Source of the DNA: Candidatus Hydrogenedentota bacterium
GTDB lineage: Bacteria; Hydrogenedentota; Hydrogenedentia; Hydrogenedentales; SLHB01
Direction of reading: 5' to 3'
DNA length: 7,771 bases
Assembly: GCA_007118235.1 (NCBI GenBank)
Contig: SKRY01000479.1
Span: 1 to 7,771, forward strand
Below, in pieces: positions 1-6,441 of the stretch. Both the position numbers and the translations under genes were made by a program. Every line of letters starts with the position of its first letter. Position 1 is the stretch's first letter. Under the pieces are notes generated by a model, which made no database searches, had not been told where the DNA came from, and saw only the letters and a list, made by a program, of their open reading frames with translations.

Positions 1-1121
1 ACTTGGTGGACCGGCCAGAACGCCGGGAGGAGGAACAAGTCCCCCGAGAGGCCCGGCTTCTGAACCGGACGTACGAGGCAGGCCAATATGAACGCGTCGT
101 GCTCGATTTCGGGGCCTCCATTGAGAAAGACCAGATTCAGGTCAACCTATCCGGGCGCAACTACAGACGGCGCGCCACGCTGGAAGGGGGCAGCGATGGC
201 GAGGACTGGGCCACCATCCGCGATGATGCCCTGCTGTTTCACATTTCCCGGCCGGAGGGGGCGTATGAAGTGGACACCATCGGGTTCCCCGTGAACACCT
301 ACCGGTACCTACGCCTGACCATCCACGCCATGCCGGCGGAAGAAGAACGGTTTGAGATACGCAATGCCGAATGCGTGCTGGTCCGGCCCGCCGAGGCCCC
401 GCCCCTCATCGAGGTGGAACCTGCGGCGCGTGATATCGAGACGGATCCCGAGACGAACATAACGGCCGTCGAATTGGACCTGAACTACCGCAATCTTCCC
501 GTGGACACCATCGAATTCGAGATTGCTGATCCCTACTTTCACCGGGCCTACGAGATTCTGGGGCGTAACGAAGAAACCATTGAGCAAGAACGGCGCACGG
601 AGACCGGCCGGGAAACCGTTGAGCGGGAGGCGCCGTGGCGGTCCGTTGCGCGCGGCGTGCTGTACCGTATTCACGGCGAGGACGGCATTACGCGGGAAAA
701 CATGGCCCGTGACGCGCTGGATGCGCCGTATCGCTACCTGAAGATCCGAATCCGCAACGAGGACAACGCCCCACTGACGATCGCGGGCGTATCGGTCTGG
801 CGCCGCGAACTTCCGGACTTGGTGTTTGAACAAGGCCCAGCGCAATCCTACACGCTGTATGCGGGTAATCCCGGAGCGGATGCTCCCCAGTTTGACCTCC
901 CTCGCGCGGCCCCCGTCGCGTTGGCGGAAGACTGGCCCGAAGCCTCGCTGGGCCGCGCCGAATCCATTGCGCCGCCCGATCCCCTCGAACCCTGGACCGA
1001 GCGCTATCACGCGGTCATCTGGGTGGCGCTGCTGATTGCGGCTGGGGCCCTCGCGTTTGCGGTATACCGCGCCATGGGCAACCTCCGCTTGGAGGAAACC
1101 GAAGGCGGACAGGACCTGTAG
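1..1121 (+). CDS. DUF3999-like tail-anchored beta-sandwich protein, 5' end cut by window
   Basis: The reading frame is open at the left edge, so the true start is probably upstream; the TTG/GTG codons at 3-8 are unlikely to be the start. About 372 residues are visible. Two units look like discoidin/F5-8C-type beta-sandwiches. The first (residues ~20-130) has LDFG, an LEGGSDGEDW stretch and a YRYLRLTI strand. The second (~150-270) has an LDLNYRNLPVD stretch and a YRYLKIRIRNEDN strand. A single hydrophobic segment (~337-355, WVALLIAAGALAF) lies near the C-terminus, followed by a short charged tail. This plan, extracytoplasmic domains plus one C-terminal membrane helix, fits my recollection of the DUF3999 family; a signal peptide would lie outside the window. 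The biochemical function is unknown, and carbohydrate or protein binding would only be a guess. The gene ends 17 bases from the stop of the convergent SWIM gene, with no clear terminator between them. Confidence 0.6.
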   Translation, partial: LVDRPERREEEQVPREARLLNRTYEAGQYERVVLDFGASIEKDQIQVNLSGRNYRRRATLEGGSDGEDWATIRDDALLFHISRPEGAYEVDTIGFPVNTYRYLRLTIHAMPAEEERFEIRNAECVLVRPAEAPPLIEVEPAARDIETDPETNITAVELDLNYRNLPVDTIEFEIADPYFHRAYEILGRNEETIEQERRTETGRETVEREAPWRSVARGVLYRIHGEDGITRENMARDALDAPYRYLKIRIRNEDNAPLTIAGVSVWRRELPDLVFEQGPAQSYTLYAGNPGADAPQFDLPRAAPVALAEDWPEASLGRAESIAPPDPLEPWTERYHAVIWVALLIAAGALAFAVYRAMGNLRLEETEGGQDL

Positions 1122-1138
1122 CGAAACGGCGTGGCGCT

Positions 1139-2164
1139 TTAACGCGATTGCTGGGCGCTGCGTTGGAGGCGTTCCAGGGCTTTTCGGATGCGGCTGTGCA
1201 GTTTGAGCGGCCCGGGGGTTTTCTCCCAGCGGTACACGCTGTTGACAGAGACCTTCAGTTGCTGGGCGAATTTGGCGCCGCTTAACCCCAATTCCGTGCG
1301 AAGCGCCTTGATGTTTTCTCCCGTGAAGCCCGCGGTCTCGGCGGGAGGCGCCTTTCCCGGCTTTTGGCTCTGTCTCTTCTTGGCCTTGGCGGCGCTCTTC
1401 CTTGGGCTTGGCGCCTTTTTGGTCTTGGGCTTTGGTTCCGGAGGGGCCTCGGGCTGGGCGTCTCCGTCCTCGAGATCAATGCCAAAGATGCCGCTGAGTT
1501 CGCCATCGTCAAGCACATCGTCCCCCGCGGTTTCTCCCGCCGTGGGCAAGGCGAATTCCCCGGCGATCAGCTCTTGGGGATCAACGCCGCGCAACACAAA
1601 CAGCAGCGCGGGCTGATCATCGAGGCGGTTGGCGACGCCATACAGGACCGCCGCGACGTGTTTGCACATGACGGCCCAGTCGGGACAAGAACACGAGAAC
1701 CTGATTTCTCCGGGCTGGGGAAAGAGGCCGTCGTCCATGTCCGTGACGACGGTCATGACGTGATCCGAGAGTTTTCCCTGGAGCAGCTCAAGCATGGAGC
1801 CGATCTGTCCGCTGCACGCCTTTTTGATGGCTTGCCACTGCGGCTCCGGCAGGGGCTGAATAGTGATCCCGATATGGTAGAGGCTGGAGCCGCTGACGAT
1901 GGCCTCGATGTTTCCGGGCGTCACGCCCAAATGGCACACGGAGCCATTTCGGACATAGGTGCGGCCCCTCGGGAGCCGGTTGGCGAAATCGGAAAAGGAT
2001 TCGAGATGGTCCTTCCAACCCTTGCCCCAGAAACTGCGGCAGATAGTCCGCCCCTCGATCTGGATGGGTTCGACCGTCTTCCCCTGTTTTTCGAGCTTCC
2101 TAATGTGTTTGTTCGCCTTGGCCCGCCGTTCGGCGACGGGCACATAGCGCCCCCATCCTCTCAT
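1139..2164 (-). CDS. SWIM zinc-finger protein with C-terminal XRE-like helix-turn-helix
   Basis: This 341-residue protein probably partners the SNF2 ATPase encoded just upstream. The N-terminal region (~38-75) has the RSFWGKGW and RLPRGRTYVRNG patterns usual in bacterial SWIM proteins. The zinc site is CxCx6CxH: C158, C160, C167 and H169. SWIM domains bind zinc and are thought to mediate DNA or protein contacts. An acidic stretch (~208-235) is followed by a Pro/Lys/Ala-rich basic linker (~238-275). After that comes an XRE/HTH_3-like domain (~284-334) with LGLSGAKFAQQL, then SVNSVYRWEK as the recognition helix. The start chosen is the ATG at 2164, because the Shine-Dalgarno AAGGGG (2177-2172) lies 7 bases upstream and overlaps the snf2 stop. 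A GTG at 2167 would leave only 4 bases. Translational coupling to snf2 is likely. The SWIM identification is strong. The HTH is inferred from sequence pattern, and its DNA target is unknown. Confidence 0.88.
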   Translation of the reverse strand: MRGWGRYVPVAERRAKANKHIRKLEKQGKTVEPIQIEGRTICRSFWGKGWKDHLESFSDFANRLPRGRTYVRNGSVCHLGVTPGNIEAIVSGSSLYHIGITIQPLPEPQWQAIKKACSGQIGSMLELLQGKLSDHVMTVVTDMDDGLFPQPGEIRFSCSCPDWAVMCKHVAAVLYGVANRLDDQPALLFVLRGVDPQELIAGEFALPTAGETAGDDVLDDGELSGIFGIDLEDGDAQPEAPPEPKPKTKKAPSPRKSAAKAKKRQSQKPGKAPPAETAGFTGENIKALRTELGLSGAKFAQQLKVSVNSVYRWEKTPGPLKLHSRIRKALERLQRSAQQSR

Positions 2165-2175
2165 CACAATACCCC

Positions 2176-4857
2176 TTACACAGCCGCCCGGCTGATATCC
2201 AGACGGACCAGGTCGAGCAGTTCATCGTCCGGCAGTTCGGTCAGCGGGACTTCCCCGCTGGTGGACAGGATTTCCTCCGCCAATTGTTGCTTTTCCGATA
2301 TGAGCGCGTCAATACGCTCCTCAATGGTGCCGCTTGACACAAACTTGTGCACCATGACATTGCGCTTCTGACCGATGCGGAACGCGCGGTCCGTGGCCTG
2401 GTTCTCCACGGCCGGATTCCACCAGCGGTCGAAATGGATGACATGCGACGCGGCCGTCAGATTAAGCCCCGTTCCGCCCGCCTTCAGCGAAAGGATGAAG
2501 AATGGCGGACCATCCTCGTCCTGGAATTGCTCCACCAGCGAACGGCGGGTCTTCACGGCCGTGCCGCCATGGAGCACGAGCCCGGGCCGCTTGAACACGC
2601 CCGTCAGGCACTCCGCCAAGGGGGCGGCGATCTCCCGGAACTGGGTAAACACGAGAACCTTCTCCTGCCGTTCCGCCAGCTCTTCGCAGATCTCCGCCAA
2701 ACGAATCAGCTTCCCGCTCTTGTCCACGGAATAATCGGGGTCGCCGGTCAATTGGCTGGGATGGTTGCAAATCTGCTTGAGGCGCATGATCGTTTGCAGC
2801 ACCAAGCCGCGCCGGGCGATGTTGTCCGCTGTTTCCAGCGACTTCTCCAGGTTCTGGACCGCGTTTTGATAAAGCTTCACCTGGGCTTTGGTCAAGTGAC
2901 AGTAGGCCGTGGCCTCTGTCTTCTCGGGGAGGTCGTCGATGATGGAGCGGTCCGTCTTCAACCGCCGCAAGATGTACGGCCCCACGAGCTTCCGCAGCGG
3001 CGCGAACTGTTCCTTCGACCGGCTCTCCAGCGCCTTGACGAAATTCTGGAAGGCCTTCGCGGAGCTGAGCAACCCCGGATTCAGGAAATCGAACAGCGAC
3101 CACAGATCGCCGAGCCGGTTCTCCAGCGGCGTGCCCGTCAGAGCGGCGCGCCCATCGGCTTGCAGTTTCTTCACGGCCTTGGTCTGGCGCGTGGAAGGAT
3201 TCTTGATGGCCTGGGCCTCGTCCAGGATCACGAAACGCCATTGAACATCGGCGAGCCAGGTCTGCCGGGTCAGCATGGCGTAGGTCGTGATGGCGAGATC
3301 CGTACCTTCCAGACGGCGCCGTGGATCCTCGGCGATCTTGGCTAGGGCATCCTTGCTCGTACTCGCGGGATGAAGAAACAGGAGGGACAGGTCCGGCGCG
3401 AACCGTTCGGCCTCGGCGCGCCAGTTGCTCATGAGCGAGGCCGGCACGACCAAGAGCGACGGCTTCCGCCCGGTCTTGGGCTGTTCCTGCCGGTCCGCCA
3501 ACAGCAAGGCCAACATTTGGAGCGTCTTGCCCAGTCCCATGTCGTCGGCCAGACACGCGCCCAACCCGAGCCCCGTCAGCAAGCGGAGCCAGGCCACGCC
3601 TTCCTTCTGATAGGGCCGCAGCGTGGCGCGCAACATCCCGTCCACCTCCGCTGGCTCCAACCGCCTGGGATCGCGCAGGGCCTCCAGTGTTTCCCGTAAC
3701 GCCCCGCCCGCTGACACATCGAGCCACGGCCGTTCTTCCTCGAACTCGGCCTCCGAGGAGAGATCCTCGGCCGCCCCCGCCAGCAGGCGCATGCCCCGCA
3801 CGAAATCAATGCCGTCCGCGCCGGCTTCTTGCCGCAGCGACTCCAGATGCGTGAGGGCCTGTTGAAGCTTCTCCCGGTCGACCTCAACCCATTGCCCCTT
3901 CACCATGACGAGGCCGTCCTCGCCTTCGAGCAGCGCCTTGATATCTGCCTCGGACAACTCTTCGTCGCCCAGCATCACGCGGGCGTCGAAATCGAGCATG
4001 GCGTCCGTGCCAAAGCCGCTCTTGACGTCGCCAATCGTGGCGGAGACCCGGGGCCGGGGCCGTTTCCTCCACCAGTTGGGCGTTTGAATGGAAAGGCCGC
4101 TGGCTTCGAGTTCCGGGGCGTCTTTCAGGAATTGGTAGGCTTGTCCGGGCGTCCACGCCAAGGGACGGTAAATCGTTCCCGCGTTCACCATTTCCTTGAC
4201 CCACGGACACCGTTCGGCGGCCTCATTCACGGGAGAGAGTAGTTTGATAAGGGCGGCCTTGTTCTTCGCGCCCGCATATTCTTCGAGGGCCTTGCCCAAG
4301 GAGCGGTGCTTGAGCCGCCCATCCGCGCCGAGGCCAGCGGTATACGTCGCCATGAAGGCGAAGGGGCGGTCGGGGTGATTCCTATTCTCGGCGAGATGAA
4401 AGCAAACCCGGCCGACCTGCTTCCATTTTGGGGCGTGGGTTTCCAGGAATTCCTGAAGTCCCGCGGGGCCAGGCGCATTCTCGCTTACCCACGCGCCAAA
4501 CGCCTCCCAGATGGTCCGCAAGGTTTCGCCGGAAAGATACTCGCCGCCTTGCATGGGGGGCGCCATGACCGCCCAATGCGCGCATTCGTCCTCGCTGGGG
4601 GGCTCGACCTCTAGGGATTCGGCCGAGGCGGGGATGTGGCACAAAGCCGTGAGATAGCGTTCGGCCCATTCCTGCCAATAGCGCGGCACTGGTTCGGTTC
4701 CCGTCTCCGCCTTGCTTGCGGCGAGCCGGAACAGCCCCTCGCGCCAGTCGCGCTCGAACCCCTGTTCAACGGCCCTTAGCGCGGCCGGAACCTCGCATTC
4801 TTCTGGCGCTGGTTCCCATCGAAGGTGGCCGGCGGGGGTTAAACGGATCGTGCTCAT
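2176..4857 (-). CDS. SWI2/SNF2-family DEAD/DEAH-box ATPase (HepA/Rad54-like)
   Basis: The 893-residue protein is a superfamily 2 ATPase expected to translocate on double-stranded DNA and remodel protein-DNA complexes. The N-terminal ~410 residues include a part resembling the bacterial SNF2-associated domain (DUF3670), with LDFDARVMLGDEELSEADI and GQWVEVDREKL at ~288-331. The ATPase motifs are complete: motif I DDMGLGKT (438-445), Ia LLVVPASLMSNW (468-479), II DEAQ (546-549), III LTGTPLENRLGDLWSLF (573-589), IV VLVFTQF (734-740), V SLKAGGTGLNL (790-800) and VI RWWNPAVENQATDRAFRIGQ (811-830). IEERI (845-849) closes the helicase C domain. No nuclease domain is visible, and the SWIM module is a separate downstream protein. 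The ATG at 4857 is the apparent start, but its ribosome binding site is weak (ACGGGAAAA). SNF2/SWIM pairs are widespread in bacteria, with repair, transcription or defence roles proposed. Nothing here decides between them. Confidence 0.95.
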   Translation of the reverse strand: MSTIRLTPAGHLRWEPAPEECEVPAALRAVEQGFERDWREGLFRLAASKAETGTEPVPRYWQEWAERYLTALCHIPASAESLEVEPPSEDECAHWAVMAPPMQGGEYLSGETLRTIWEAFGAWVSENAPGPAGLQEFLETHAPKWKQVGRVCFHLAENRNHPDRPFAFMATYTAGLGADGRLKHRSLGKALEEYAGAKNKAALIKLLSPVNEAAERCPWVKEMVNAGTIYRPLAWTPGQAYQFLKDAPELEASGLSIQTPNWWRKRPRPRVSATIGDVKSGFGTDAMLDFDARVMLGDEELSEADIKALLEGEDGLVMVKGQWVEVDREKLQQALTHLESLRQEAGADGIDFVRGMRLLAGAAEDLSSEAEFEEERPWLDVSAGGALRETLEALRDPRRLEPAEVDGMLRATLRPYQKEGVAWLRLLTGLGLGACLADDMGLGKTLQMLALLLADRQEQPKTGRKPSLLVVPASLMSNWRAEAERFAPDLSLLFLHPASTSKDALAKIAEDPRRRLEGTDLAITTYAMLTRQTWLADVQWRFVILDEAQAIKNPSTRQTKAVKKLQADGRAALTGTPLENRLGDLWSLFDFLNPGLLSSAKAFQNFVKALESRSKEQFAPLRKLVGPYILRRLKTDRSIIDDLPEKTEATAYCHLTKAQVKLYQNAVQNLEKSLETADNIARRGLVLQTIMRLKQICNHPSQLTGDPDYSVDKSGKLIRLAEICEELAERQEKVLVFTQFREIAAPLAECLTGVFKRPGLVLHGGTAVKTRRSLVEQFQDEDGPPFFILSLKAGGTGLNLTAASHVIHFDRWWNPAVENQATDRAFRIGQKRNVMVHKFVSSGTIEERIDALISEKQQLAEEILSTSGEVPLTELPDDELLDLVRLDISRAAV

Positions 4858-4937
4858 GGAGTTTTCCCGTCGGGGTTGGAATGGATTGGATATGACAAGG
4901 ACGTTGAACCTCCGCTCCGCAAGGTTAAACGCCCAAG

Positions 4938-4968
4938 ACTATAACTCAGTGGAGACGGGTTGGTCCAA
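4938..4968 (-). promoter_or_regulatory. Candidate promoter for the snf2-SWIM operon
   Basis: Read on the minus strand, TTGGAC (4968-4963) and TATAGT (4943-4938) resemble -35 and -10 boxes. The spacing is 19 bases, longer than the optimal 17. Transcription would start near 4931, giving a leader of roughly 70 bases before the snf2 ATG. This is the best candidate upstream of the gene but not a strong one. Confidence 0.3.
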
Positions 4969-5064
4969 CATCGCTTCAGTTCTCCGCGCCTCCATCAAGA
5001 AAAGAATTAAGAGGAAATAATGTATTGCGATTCCATGGGTGCGGCATGCAGCAACACGCCTTTT

Positions 5065-5094
5065 TTGAACCAGGGCGGCCGCCTTCGCTACACT
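5065..5094 (+). promoter_or_regulatory. Sigma70-type promoter for folK
   Basis: TTGAAC (5065-5070) and TACACT (5089-5094) match the -35 and -10 consensus at 4 of 6 and 4 of 6 positions, with an 18-base spacer. Transcription would start near 5101, leaving about 108 bases before the GTG chosen for folK. Its position inside the upstream in-frame extension argues that the extension is non-coding. Confidence 0.5.
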
Positions 5095-5105
5095 AGGCGG
5101 ACAGA

Positions 5106-5133
5106 GGGGCGCTCCTCATCCACCGGGAGCCCC
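5106..5133 (+). promoter_or_regulatory. Stem-loop in the folK 5' leader
   Basis: GGGG (5106-5109) pairs with CCCC (5130-5133), and CTCC (5112-5115) pairs with GGAG (5126-5129). This gives 8 base pairs with a 2-base bulge and a 10-base loop. No T-run follows, so it is not an intrinsic terminator. It lies at the very 5' end of the predicted transcript, where it could affect RNA stability. I do not recognise a known riboswitch in it. Confidence 0.3.
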
Positions 5134-5208
5134 TTGGGTCACGCATCCGGGCAATACGAATGCGATCTCGCTGAGCATACCACCGTCAAGAGAGGCGGAA
5201 CCCCCACT

Positions 5209-5718
5209 GTGTCCAGTGCTTCCGAATATGTCTATCTGAGTCTGGGATCCAATCTGGGCGATCGAACCGGAAACCTTGCGGCCGGTTTGCGCGCGTTGGA
5301 CGCGCGGGACGCGGTGCGGGTCGTCGCGGTTTCGCAGTGCTATGAAACGGAGCCCATCGGCGTGATCGACCAACCCCCTTTTCTCAACATGGCCGCGGCG
5401 GTGGAGACCGCGCTTGAGCCGCTTGAACTGCTTGATGTGGTCAAGGCGGTGGAGGTCGAGGCGGGCCGCGCGCCGGGTGTGCCCTGGGGACCGCGCATCC
5501 TTGACATCGACATCATCCTGTGGGGCGATCGGATTGTGGAAACCCCGCCGTTGCGGGTGCCTCATCACGAATTTCGTCACCGGGCCTTTGTGCTTACGCC
5601 GTTGGCGGAGATTGCCCCGGAGATCGTGGATCCAGTGTCGGGCCGCACCGTCGGGGAGCTTGCGGCCAATCCCGCCCTGGAAGGGTGGGTGTCGAACATC
5701 GGCGCATTGGCGTGCTGA
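5209..5718 (+). CDS. folK: 2-amino-4-hydroxy-6-hydroxymethyldihydropteridine pyrophosphokinase (HPPK)
   Basis: FolK transfers pyrophosphate from ATP to 6-hydroxymethyl-7,8-dihydropterin, the step before dihydropteroate synthase in folate synthesis; it is cytosolic. From the GTG at 5209 the protein has 169 residues, close to the usual ~160. It opens with the family's YLSLGSNLGDR (residues 10-19). Y46-ETEP and PPFLN (56-60) line the pterin site. The HPPK signature PWGPRILDIDI (92-102) supplies R96 and the magnesium-binding pair D99 and D101. VPHHEFRHRAFVLTPLAEIAP (117-137) is the conserved C-terminal part. The GTG is preferred because AGAGGCGG (5191-5198) lies about 10 bases upstream and YLSLGSN then sits at the normal distance from the N-terminus. 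An in-frame ATG at 5020 would add 63 residues that look non-coding. It is probably the first gene of the folK-pfpI-panBC cluster. Confidence 0.95.
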   Translation: MSSASEYVYLSLGSNLGDRTGNLAAGLRALDARDAVRVVAVSQCYETEPIGVIDQPPFLNMAAAVETALEPLELLDVVKAVEVEAGRAPGVPWGPRILDIDIILWGDRIVETPPLRVPHHEFRHRAFVLTPLAEIAPEIVDPVSGRTVGELAANPALEGWVSNIGALAC

Positions 5719-5721
5719 TTC

Positions 5722-5735
5722 GCTCCGCTTGGAGC
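5722..5735 (+). other. Small stem-loop just after folK
   Basis: GCTCC (5722-5726) and GGAGC (5731-5735) form a 5-bp GC-rich stem with a GCTT loop, four bases past the folK stop. No T-run follows, so a functional terminator is unlikely. It may be an intercistronic RNA structure or chance. Confidence 0.2.
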
Positions 5736-5814
5736 CCCGCCAGGTGTTGTTGCCCAAGAAAGATAGACGGACGCGATGGCGGCTTTCCCTTCAACGTCAA
5801 GAAAGGAATGAGAC

Positions 5815-6384
5815 ATGTCCAGGGTTCTTATACCCATCGGGGACGGCACCGAGATGATGGACACGCTGTACCCCTTGTTCCGGTTGGCGGAGGAGGGGAT
5901 CGAAGCTGTCGTGGCGGGTCCGGCGGCGCGTGTGTACAACGGGGTCGCCCATGAGATCCCGCCCAACGCCATGGTTCCGTGGGATATCACCCAGGAGCGG
6001 CCTTCGTATCACATTCAGGCGGCGGTGGCGTTTCGCGACGTGGAGCCGGAGGCGTATTCCGGGCTGTTTCTTTCCGGAGGCCGGGCGCCGGAATACCTCC
6101 GCTACGACGAGGAGCTGCTGCGTATCACCCGGCATTTTCTTGATGCCGACAAGCCGATTGCCGTTGTCTGCCACGGCATCGAAATCCTTGCGGCGGCGGG
6201 AGGCCTCAAGGGCGGCCGCAAGGCGGCGACGGTGGCCAAATGCGAACTCGATGTCACCCAATTCGGCGGCGTGTATGTCAATGAGGCGTGCGTGGCTGAT
6301 GGAAATATCGTCAGCGCGAGAACCTGGCACGATTACGGCTCGGCGTTCTTCAAAGTGTTCATAGGGAAGCTAAGGGATGGATAA
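5815..6384 (+). CDS. DJ-1/PfpI-family glutamine-amidotransferase-like protein
   Basis: The 189-residue protein has the DJ-1/PfpI class I amidotransferase-like fold. Strand one is VLIPIGDGTE, with E13 at the place of the family's conserved Glu. SGLFLSGGRAPEYLR (82-96) is the usual GG loop. The nucleophile elbow VVCHGIEILAAAG (117-129) carries Cys119 followed by His120, as in PfpI/YhbO proteins. Members include peptidases, chaperones, glyoxalase/deglycase-type enzymes and isocyanide hydratases, and the exact activity cannot be read from sequence. No signal peptide is seen, so it is probably cytosolic. The ATG at 5815 has AAAGGA (5802-5807) 7 bases upstream. It lies 96 bases after folK and 57 bases before panB, on the same strand, so co-transcription is likely. 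It is not a known step of folate or pantothenate synthesis. A role in repairing or scavenging reactive carbonyls is possible but speculative. Confidence 0.9.
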   Translation: MSRVLIPIGDGTEMMDTLYPLFRLAEEGIEAVVAGPAARVYNGVAHEIPPNAMVPWDITQERPSYHIQAAVAFRDVEPEAYSGLFLSGGRAPEYLRYDEELLRITRHFLDADKPIAVVCHGIEILAAAGGLKGGRKAATVAKCELDVTQFGGVYVNEACVADGNIVSARTWHDYGSAFFKVFIGKLRDG

Positions 6385-6441
6385 CGTGGCTCCCAACGGT
6401 GTACCGGCAAGGGCGCCGTCACGGTTCAGGAGGAAAGCCTC

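Larger units (their letters stand above)
4858..5208. other. Divergent intergenic region between snf2 and folK
   Basis: These 351 bases separate the minus-strand snf2 operon from the plus-strand folK cluster. I see no RNA gene or convincing separate protein in it. It holds a good sigma70-type promoter for folK (5065-5094), a hairpin in the folK leader (5106-5133) and a weaker candidate promoter for snf2 (4938-4968). Around 4995-5025 the sequence turns AT-rich and purine-rich, unlike its surroundings. An ATG at 5020 there opens a frame that runs uninterrupted into folK. Translation of 5020-5208 gives a low-complexity Ser/Gly/Arg/Thr-rich stretch unlike any FolK N-terminus I know. Confidence 0.6.

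Noticed and set aside
1115..1150. Bidirectional terminator between the convergent DUF3999-like and SWIM genes
   Set aside because: Only a 4-bp AGCG/CGCT pairing is present and there is no proper T-run on either strand.
1364..2371. 335-codon plus-strand frame antisense to the SWIM gene
   Set aside because: It spans two intact minus-strand genes, has no ribosome binding site I can see, and shows no recognisable motif. It is explained by codon bias of the opposite strand.
2347..3727. Long open frames of 332 (+) and 421 (-) codons overlapping snf2
   Set aside because: They lie in other frames of a gene whose SNF2 motifs are complete. Their translations are Arg/Gly/Pro-rich without recognisable domains, as expected of shadow frames in GC-rich DNA.
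4930..5000. Possible tRNA: ATAACTCAGTGG resembles a tRNA D-arm
   Set aside because: No T-arm GGTTCGA-type sequence, no acceptor stem pairing and no anticodon arm could be found at the right distances.
5039..5066. Possible intrinsic terminator ending in a T-run before folK
   Set aside because: The stem (GGGTG with CACGCC) needs a bulge and has only about five pairs, no plus-strand gene precedes it, and the T-run overlaps the likely -35 box.
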